Below are positions 1 through 3,509 of a DNA stretch of 10,973 bases, in pieces. Each line of letters opens with the position of its first letter. Position 1 is the first letter of the stretch. The position numbers and the translations under genes were made by a program. Under the pieces are notes generated by a model. The model was not told where the DNA came from, did not search any database, and worked only from the letters and a program-made list of their open reading frames with translations. Source of the stretch: an uncultured Treponema sp. (GTDB lineage: Bacteria; Spirochaetota; Spirochaetia; Treponematales; Treponemataceae); NCBI GenBank assembly GCA_937885175.1, contig CAKZZO010000009.1, positions 1 to 10,973 of the forward strand. The letters are read 5' to 3'.

Positions 1-9
1 AAGACTTCG

Positions 10-56
10 CCCAAAGGACTCTTTCAAGTCCTTTGGGTAGTGTACACTACCCAAAG
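10..56. repeat. Two overlapping hairpins sharing one arm
   Basis: Two perfect inverted repeats overlap here. One pairs 10-20 with 27-37 (11 bp stem, 6-base loop). The other is a 26-base perfect palindrome at 31-56. They share the CTTTGGG arm at 31-37, so a transcript could form only one of the two at a time. A third short palindrome, TGGCGCA-G-TGCGCCA, lies at 103-117. No gene can be read in 1-120. On the minus strand this DNA lies beyond the last attC-like site, so it may be the start of another cassette that runs off the window. The function is unknown. Confidence 0.6.
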
Positions 57-120
57 TTTTAGAGAAAAAATTTGTTGGATGGTTTACCTTATCGACGACA
101 AGTGGCGCAGTGCGCCATCA

Positions 121-185
121 ACCTAACAATTGCTTAAACGGTGGCGCGACTTGACCGCGACATCCGCTTTGAAGCTTTGTTATGT
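121..185 (-). other. attC-like integron recombination site 1
   Basis: Read on the minus strand, the site starts with an R''-like box ACATAAC (185-179) and ends with the R' box GTTAGGT (127-121), which matches the GTTRRRY consensus exactly. The inner arms at 132-141 and 164-175 pair as GCTTAAACGG against CCGCTTTGAAGC. Two bases are left unpaired on one arm, including the G within TTTGAA; extrahelical bases of this kind are a hallmark of attC. A central stem CGCG/CGCG (146-149 with 156-159) closes the structure. The length is 65 bases. The stop of the upstream gene lies only 5 bases before R''. The orientation matches all cassette genes in the window. The identification rests on motif and fold by eye. 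Confidence 0.85.
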
Positions 186-190
186 GATTT

Positions 191-508
191 TTATTTAATT
201 AATAATTTTAATTCAAATAAAACTAAAATTATTATACCTATTACAAAACATATTTGATAAATAAAAAATATTTTTTTGTCTTTTTTTAAGGAAACCTTAT
301 TGCCTCGCCGTAATTTAATTTCTTTTGTATAAAATGAAATCAAGACATTATTTATTAACCATATTATTACAAATGGCAATGCTATGATTTCTTTATGAAA
401 TAAAACTAAAAAGATAAATGCTATGACTAAAAATATATAATTTACTATTCGTAGAATTTCTCCAGTTTCCGAAAATTCTTTTTTATTTTTTATTCGCTTA
501 TTTGTCAT
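191..508 (-). CDS. Small three-helix membrane protein, second gene of a cassette
   Basis: This is a 105-residue protein of unknown function. I do not recognise a family. It has three hydrophobic segments, at about residues 19-37, 41-60 and 80-100, and is therefore likely an inner-membrane protein. The N-terminus (1-18) and the loop at 61-79 are rich in Lys and Arg, which would place the loop between TM2 and TM3 on the cytoplasmic side. No good Shine-Dalgarno sequence precedes the ATG; translation may depend on coupling, or the start may differ. The gene follows the nuclease-like gene by 55 bases, with a strong hairpin in the gap. It ends 5 bases before attC-like site 1, so both genes form one cassette. 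Its base composition is very AT-rich, like the rest of the array. It could be an accessory, immunity or effector partner of the nuclease, but that is inference from position only. Confidence 0.7.
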   Translation of the reverse strand: MTNKRIKNKKEFSETGEILRIVNYIFLVIAFIFLVLFHKEIIALPFVIIWLINNVLISFYTKEIKLRRGNKVSLKKDKKIFFIYQICFVIGIIILVLFELKLLIK

Positions 509-526
509 AGTCTTAAAGTTTAATTC

Positions 527-559
527 ATTTATTCAGCAAGCTTGACTTGCTGAATAAAT
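527..559. repeat. 14 bp perfect hairpin between two cassette genes
   Basis: Positions 527-540 and 546-559 are perfect inverted repeats with a 5-base loop (stem ATTTATTCAGCAAG). The hairpin lies between the stop of the nuclease-like gene and the start of the membrane-protein gene. No T run follows on the minus strand, so a simple intrinsic terminator is unlikely. It could stabilise the 3' end of the first message or modulate expression of the second gene. Confidence 0.65.
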
Positions 560-563
560 ATAC

Positions 564-1073
564 CTATTTTAAAAAGTTCCATAATTCATTTTTATCTTTA
601 TGAAGATGCATTTTTTCTTTTGCATCATAAACATATACTTCATAATTATTATTTTCTGTATAATAATCTATTAATATTACATCTGATGGAATAAGATAAA
701 AATAATGATCTATAAAATATTCTAATAAAGTCTTGCAATATTTTTGATTAAAACTCATTTCAACAAAAAATAATTTTTTATATTTTTTAGGAGCAAGATA
801 AAATGAGAACATTGCATCAGACCAATTTTTTATTTTTGCAGAAGGAGCATTGCCTGTCTCTGTCCAAATCTGCGATTTACATTCGACAAGAATAGAATTA
901 TTTCCAAAATCAAATGCATGTTCTTTTTTTGCATTTATTCCAATTTCAACTTTTGTTTGGGTCTCTACAGTAATTCCATTATTTTCTAAAAAAAATAAAA
1001 TTTTATTTTCAAAATCTTTGCCTGCTTGTGTATTTGAACTTACTCCTTTTCTTTGATAAGGTCTGTTTTCCAT
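564..1073 (-). CDS. PD-(D/E)XK-like nuclease, first gene of a cassette
   Basis: This 169-residue protein resembles the restriction-endonuclease-like (PD-(D/E)XK) fold. Residues 15-34 look like the first helix, with Glu22 in GKDFENKI. Asp55 in HAFDFG and the E-x-K pair Glu64/Lys66 in ILVECKSQ form the expected D-(x)8-E-x-K catalytic pattern at the end of one beta strand and along the next. The C-terminal half (about 95-169) is aromatic-rich and I do not recognise it. A ribosome site AAGGA precedes the ATG by 7 bases. The start lies 36 bases after attC-like site 2, and the gene is followed by a small membrane protein in the same cassette. A DNA-cleaving role, for example in phage defence or restriction, is plausible from fold and context, but no DNA-recognition domain or methylase is present. 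The fold call comes from short motifs only. Confidence 0.75.
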   Translation of the reverse strand: MENRPYQRKGVSSNTQAGKDFENKILFFLENNGITVETQTKVEIGINAKKEHAFDFGNNSILVECKSQIWTETGNAPSAKIKNWSDAMFSFYLAPKKYKKLFFVEMSFNQKYCKTLLEYFIDHYFYLIPSDVILIDYYTENNNYEVYVYDAKEKMHLHKDKNELWNFLK

Positions 1074-1109
1074 TTTTTTCCTTCCCTAAGCGCCCCATTG
1101 CGGTCGTCC

Positions 1110-1175
1110 ACATAACAACTGGTTGTACCGCAAACCGGCTTGACCGGTTTGTCGGCTTTGAACTTCTTGTTATGG
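1110..1175 (-). other. attC-like integron recombination site 2
   Basis: On the minus strand the site runs from an R''-like box CCATAAC (1175-1169) to an R'-like box GTTATGT (1116-1110), 66 bases in all. R'' departs from the consensus at one or two positions. Central arms CAAACCGG and CCGGTTTG (1131-1138 and 1144-1151) form a perfect stem with a 5-base loop. The motif CTTTGAA at 1156-1162 matches the same place in site 1 (CTTTGAA) and site 3 (TTTTGAA), and contains the candidate extrahelical G. The higA stop lies 8 bases upstream and the next gene starts 36 bases downstream, as expected of a cassette junction. Pairing of the L arms is poorer than in sites 1 and 3. Confidence 0.8.
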
Positions 1176-1183
1176 CAATTTTT

Positions 1184-1480
1184 TTATGCATACGCATAAG
1201 TTTTAATTTCTTCTAACTGTGGTGCAAGTTTTATTTTTGCGTTTCTTATATCAATGTCATCCTGTAAGGACATAAAATAACCGTCAGATAATCCAAAAAA
1301 TTTTGCCAAGCGTAAAGATGTATCTACAGTTATCTTTCTGCGGTTATGAAGAATATCCTGAATGCGGGAAGTAGGCACATTTATTTCCTGTGCAAGTTTA
1401 TATGCAGAAATTCCAAGAGGAATAAGGAATTCTTCACTGAGGATTTCCCCAATTGTTGGTGTTTCGATAAAATCAGACAT
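1184..1480 (-). CDS. higA: HigA-type antitoxin, XRE helix-turn-helix
   Basis: This 98-residue protein is the antitoxin and autorepressor of a HigBA type II toxin-antitoxin pair. It neutralises the upstream toxin by direct binding, and in this family usually represses the operon. The N-terminus TPTIGEILSEEFLIPLGIS is a close match to the HigA family opening. The XRE helix-turn-helix covers about residues 24-68, with ISAYKLAQEINVPTSRIQDIL and RRKITVDTSLRLAKFFG as the recognisable core. The family's FWLNLQ box reads YFMSLQ here. The ribosome site AGGAG lies 6 bases before the ATG. The gene follows higB by 117 bases, an unusually long gap for this pair that is largely filled by hairpins. Its stop lies 8 bases before attC-like site 2. 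Confidence 0.92.
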   Translation of the reverse strand: MSDFIETPTIGEILSEEFLIPLGISAYKLAQEINVPTSRIQDILHNRRKITVDTSLRLAKFFGLSDGYFMSLQDDIDIRNAKIKLAPQLEEIKTYAYA

Positions 1481-1499
1481 AGTTTTCTCCTATTAAACT

Positions 1500-1593
1500 C
1501 CACGTTAGTGGTCGCACATGGATGTGCGAAATAGCAGTTTTACAAGTTGTAAAACTGCAGTAAAAGAAATTACATGGATGTGATTTCTTTTAC
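1500..1593. repeat. Array of four consecutive hairpins between higB and higA
   Basis: Four inverted repeats lie almost end to end. They are 1500-1511 (CCAC-GTTA-GTGG), 1512-1529 (8 bp stem around GG), 1534-1558 (12 bp stem around a single G) and 1560-1593 (16 bp stem around GG, with one T:G mismatch). The second and fourth share the core ACATGGATGT. Only a few bases separate the units. The array takes up most of the 117-base gap between toxin and antitoxin genes, so a higBA transcript would carry a chain of stem-loops just before the higA ribosome site. It may be a group of short palindromic repeats, or an RNA element that sets the toxin-to-antitoxin ratio. Neither is proven. Confidence 0.75.
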
Positions 1594-1597
1594 ATTC

Positions 1598-1879
1598 CTA
1601 GTGGTAATCCACAATCTCTACATCGTAATAATGTCCGTCTTTTTCTGTAAAACAGACACGCCACTGATCATTTATGCGGATTGAATGCTGACCTTTTCTG
1701 TTCCCGACAAGCTGCTCAAGGTGATTACTTGGTGGAACTCGTAAATCTTCCAGGCACTTTGCATTATCTATCATCATCAGTTTTCGTAACGCGACTTTCT
1801 GAATTGTATTCGGAAGTCGCGTTGAGAACTTTTGATTGTAGATAAGTTCTGTTTCTTTATCCGCAAAACTCTTTATCAT
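1598..1879 (-). CDS. higB: HigB/RelE-type mRNA interferase toxin
   Basis: This 93-residue toxin of the RelE/ParE superfamily is in the HigB branch, whose members cut mRNA at the ribosome. Family landmarks include RLP at 21-23, DLRVPPSNHLEQLVGNRKGQ at 45-64, the core SIRINDQWRVCF at 66-77, and the C-terminal VEIVDYH. The ATG at 1879 was chosen because it gives the normal length. A longer in-frame reading back to 2227 would run through the promoter and the transposase remnant. The gene lies 6 bases after a consensus -10 box with no ribosome site between, so it is probably read from a leaderless message. higA follows in the usual toxin-first order, but after a 117-base gap that holds a hairpin array. 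Confidence 0.92.
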   Translation of the reverse strand: MIKSFADKETELIYNQKFSTRLPNTIQKVALRKLMMIDNAKCLEDLRVPPSNHLEQLVGNRKGQHSIRINDQWRVCFTEKDGHYYDVEIVDYH

Positions 1880-1885
1880 AATTTT

Positions 1886-1914
1886 ATTATATATGTATTG
1901 CGTGTATATGTCAA
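1886..1914 (-). promoter_or_regulatory. Perfect sigma-70 consensus promoter of higBA
   Basis: On the minus strand TTGACA (1914-1909) and TATAAT (1891-1886) are separated by exactly 17 bases. Both boxes match the consensus at all six positions. The higB ATG begins 6 bases after the -10 box, which puts the expected transcription start at or within a base of the ATG. The promoter lies between higB and the edge of the transposase remnant, inside the same cassette. Confidence 0.85.
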
Positions 1915-1952
1915 ACAGCTGGCTTTCCAGGGTCTCCGCATTATAAATACCT

Positions 1953-2243
1953 TTAAAATGTATTGTATTGAAAAAATACCTCATTCTTGCAAACGGCATA
2001 CCAAGCGCAGATACAATCCTGCGTGTATTGGCAAGAATCGACACCGGGCAGCTGGGAAAAGCATTCATTGAATATGCGAAATTTGTTTTCGGAAACAGAA
2101 TCAGAGAAGGAGACGTGGTCAGATGCCACAGGACAGAAAAGAAAACCGGAAAAGAATCGTTGGAAACGAGGTTTTTCATCACGTCATTGACAGATGCCGG
2201 TAAAGCCTGCAGGCAATGCGCTCTCACTGGGGTGTAGAAAATG
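1953..2243 (+). pseudogene. ISAs1-family transposase remnant, internally deleted
   Basis: The plus strand encodes pieces of an ISAs1-type (H-repeat) transposase. The segment KKYLILANGIPSADTILRVL continuing with ARIDTGQLGKAF matches the N-terminal region of that family (GIPSxDTxxRVxxxLD). It runs directly into a C-terminal segment, TEKKTGKESLETRFFITSL. The central part with the catalytic residues is missing. A frame change near 2205 then puts the family's end motif RSHWGVENGL at 2219-2248 into another frame. The remnant stops at attC-like site 3 without the rest of the C-terminus (the usual HWVLDV segment). It opposes the cassette genes and cannot encode an active enzyme. The N-terminal limit is approximate. 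Confidence 0.8.
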
Positions 2244-2362
2244 GCCTAACTAGCGTTTTAAACCGTAAAAACGGTTTTGCCCGACGGGCAAAATCGGCGT
2301 AAAGCCACGAAGAGCAACTTTTGTGACAAAGTTTTTATCGGTTTTGAAAACTTTTGTTAGGT
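2244..2362 (-). other. attC-like integron recombination site 3, long form
   Basis: On the minus strand R'' is ACCTAAC (2362-2356) and R' is GTTAGGC (2250-2244); both fit the consensus. Next to them, 2339-2351 (CGGTTTTGAAAAC) pairs with 2255-2265 (GTTTTAAACCG), leaving two extra bases on one arm as in site 1, including the G within TTTTGAA. At 119 bases it is nearly twice as long as the other two, because the central part holds further palindromes: TTTTGCCCG-A-CGGGCAAAA at 2275-2293 and AAACCGT/ACGGTTT at 2260-2277. The vapC stop lies 5 bases from R''. It closes the VapBC cassette and borders the HigBA cassette. Confidence 0.8.
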
Positions 2363-2367
2363 TTCGC

Positions 2368-2769
2368 TTACTCTTTTACCCAATCTTTTATTTCTAAGTT
2401 ACTTACACGAGAGAATTCACCTACATTATGAGTAACGAGTATCCCCTTTTTACTTCTTGCAGTTGCAGCTATGAAATAATCATTTGAACCGATTGTTTTT
2501 TCTGAAAGTTCCAATTCTGCACGGATTTCTGCATATTCTTCCGTCATATCATCTGTGAATGGAATTATCTCAAACGGCTTCAGAAAATTCTTGACTTTCT
2601 TTACAGTCTGTTCTCTTGTCTGACTTTTGTATGCACCTAAAAGTAGTTCAGCCTTTACAACAGCAGGAATCTTTATTTCCTTTGGAGAAAAAGACAAAAA
2701 CATTTCCTTCACAGAAGAATATTTCCCATTCATAAAGTAAATACAAGTATTTGTATCCACAAAATACAT
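2368..2769 (-). CDS. vapC: VapC-type PIN-domain ribonuclease toxin
   Basis: This 133-residue toxin of the VapC type has a PIN domain across its whole length and cuts RNA using bound Mg2+. The acidic site is visible: Asp5 in YFVDTN, Glu41 in KAELLLG, and Asp97 in IGSNDYFIAA. The last conserved block reads LVTHNVGEFSRV, with Asn115 at a place where many PIN proteins have Asp; Asn here is common in this subfamily. The start overlaps the antitoxin stop by one base (TGATG), which suggests translational coupling. The stop lies 5 bases before attC-like site 3, so the pair travels as one cassette. Such pairs are thought to stabilise integron arrays by killing cells that lose them. Confidence 0.93.
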   Translation of the reverse strand: MYFVDTNTCIYFMNGKYSSVKEMFLSFSPKEIKIPAVVKAELLLGAYKSQTREQTVKKVKNFLKPFEIIPFTDDMTEEYAEIRAELELSEKTIGSNDYFIAATARSKKGILVTHNVGEFSRVSNLEIKDWVKE

Positions 2770-2990
2770 CAGAAAGCCTCTCTCTGCTCAAGTTGTGGCT
2801 GCTCAGGACGGAAGAACGAAGAATCATGAACCGAGCCGAACAAATCTGCCCAGCCATCTGGATATCGAGGTTCTATTCTGTCTATTATCTGTGTCACAAC
2901 CCATTTTGACAAAGACATTTTGTCTGCATGAGCTTCACTTTCAACTTTGTCAAGTTGTTCCTGTGTCAAATATAACGATAACTGCGGCAT
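2769..2990 (-). CDS. vapB: Ribbon-helix-helix antitoxin, partner of VapC
   Basis: This 73-residue antitoxin pairs with the downstream PIN toxin. Residues 2-40 fit a ribbon-helix-helix DNA-binding fold: a short strand LSLYL, then helix QEQLDKVESEAHA, then helix SLSKWVVTQIIDRI. The C-terminal segment WADLFGSVHDSSF is of the type that wraps around the toxin. The ATG at 2990 was chosen because GGAGGT lies 7 bases before it and the family starts here. An upstream ATG at 3005 lacks such a site. The protein probably binds its own promoter. Two TATACTTG direct repeats 12 bases apart lie upstream, over the candidate -35 box. Confidence 0.88.
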   Translation of the reverse strand: MPQLSLYLTQEQLDKVESEAHADKMSLSKWVVTQIIDRIEPRYPDGWADLFGSVHDSSFFRPEQPQLEQREAF

Positions 2991-3010
2991 ATACAGTACC
3001 TCCAATTCCT

Positions 3011-3044
3011 ACCATACAACAAGCCAAGTATAATTGCAAGTATA
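3011..3044 (-). promoter_or_regulatory. Candidate vapBC promoter and operator repeats
   Basis: On the minus strand TTGCAA (3039-3034) and TATGGT (3016-3011) are 17 bases apart, a moderate sigma-70 match placed 20 bases before the antitoxin start. A direct repeat of TATACTTG (3044-3037 and 3032-3025, period 12) spans the -35 region and may be where the antitoxin binds. Both are motif-level calls. Confidence 0.45.
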
Positions 3045-3119
3045 TTTTAAAAACTACCAGGATTATGAGTCAAATGACAATATCCACATCTTTTCAGAAA
3101 TACTGATGGACATTGACAA

Positions 3120-3509
3120 TTGTATGCACACAGGGAGGTGCGCTGAAAAGCAAAATCAAAAACACAGTTTCTGACGCACACAAAAATATCAGGACGGTAT
3201 TTTTATGTGCATCATTTTCATCTGCCTGCACGACCTCTTCCCCAGGGGGCTTCCCGCCTGCCTGTGGCAGGCGGTCGGGCTATCCGCGGTTCCGTGCTTT
3301 CGCACTCCATTCCTACGCTCATTTACACCTTCGCAACACAGTTGCTCGGAGACTCACTAAAAACGCTTCTCAAGCGTTTTTGCCCGCAATGCGTGCCGCT
3401 CGCTACATTCGCTCCGGAACGCTTCGCGCCGCTACTATCCCTAAGCCGATTAATTTACCGTGACAGTAGCAGGACAATAGTATTTTTACGGCTCAACAGA
3501 CCAGAGAAA
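3120..3509. other. Intergenic region with GC-rich interspersed-repeat-like sequence
   Basis: I see no gene in this stretch. From about 3230 to 3450 the sequence is much richer in G and C than the cassette region to its left, and it contains several short inverted repeats, for example GCCTGCC-TGT-GGCAGGC. Several frames stay open here at once, which reflects composition rather than coding. The style (runs such as CGGGCTATCCGCG and CGCTTCGCGCCGC) resembles intergenic repeats found many times in some bacterial genomes, but only one copy is visible here. It separates the cassette array from the pectin operon. Confidence 0.45.
3359..3381. terminator. Bidirectional terminator-like hairpin after the pectinase gene
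   Basis: AAAAACGCTT (3359-3368), loop CTC, and AAGCGTTTTT (3372-3381) make a perfect 10 bp stem ending in T runs on both strands. It lies about 130 bases after the pectinase stop and is the best terminator candidate for that operon. The long distance from the stop and the lack of a longer T tail lower confidence. Confidence 0.55.

Noticed and set aside
1500..1593. CRISPR-like or attC-like reading of the hairpin chain between higB and higA
   Set aside because: The units differ in sequence and length, there are no spacers, and no R''/R' pair of the attC type brackets the region.
1880..2227. N-terminal extension of the higB reading frame up to 2227 on the minus strand
   Set aside because: It would run antisense through the transposase remnant and over the consensus promoter, and would more than double the normal length of the toxin family.
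2795..3106. Plus-strand frame of 103 codons opposite vapB
   Set aside because: It is antisense to a clearly recognisable antitoxin gene and shows no motif.
3440..3509. A terminator directly after the pectinase stop
   Set aside because: Only short arms separated by a long loop (AGCCG and CGGCT) are present and no T run follows; the hairpin at 3359-3381 is better.
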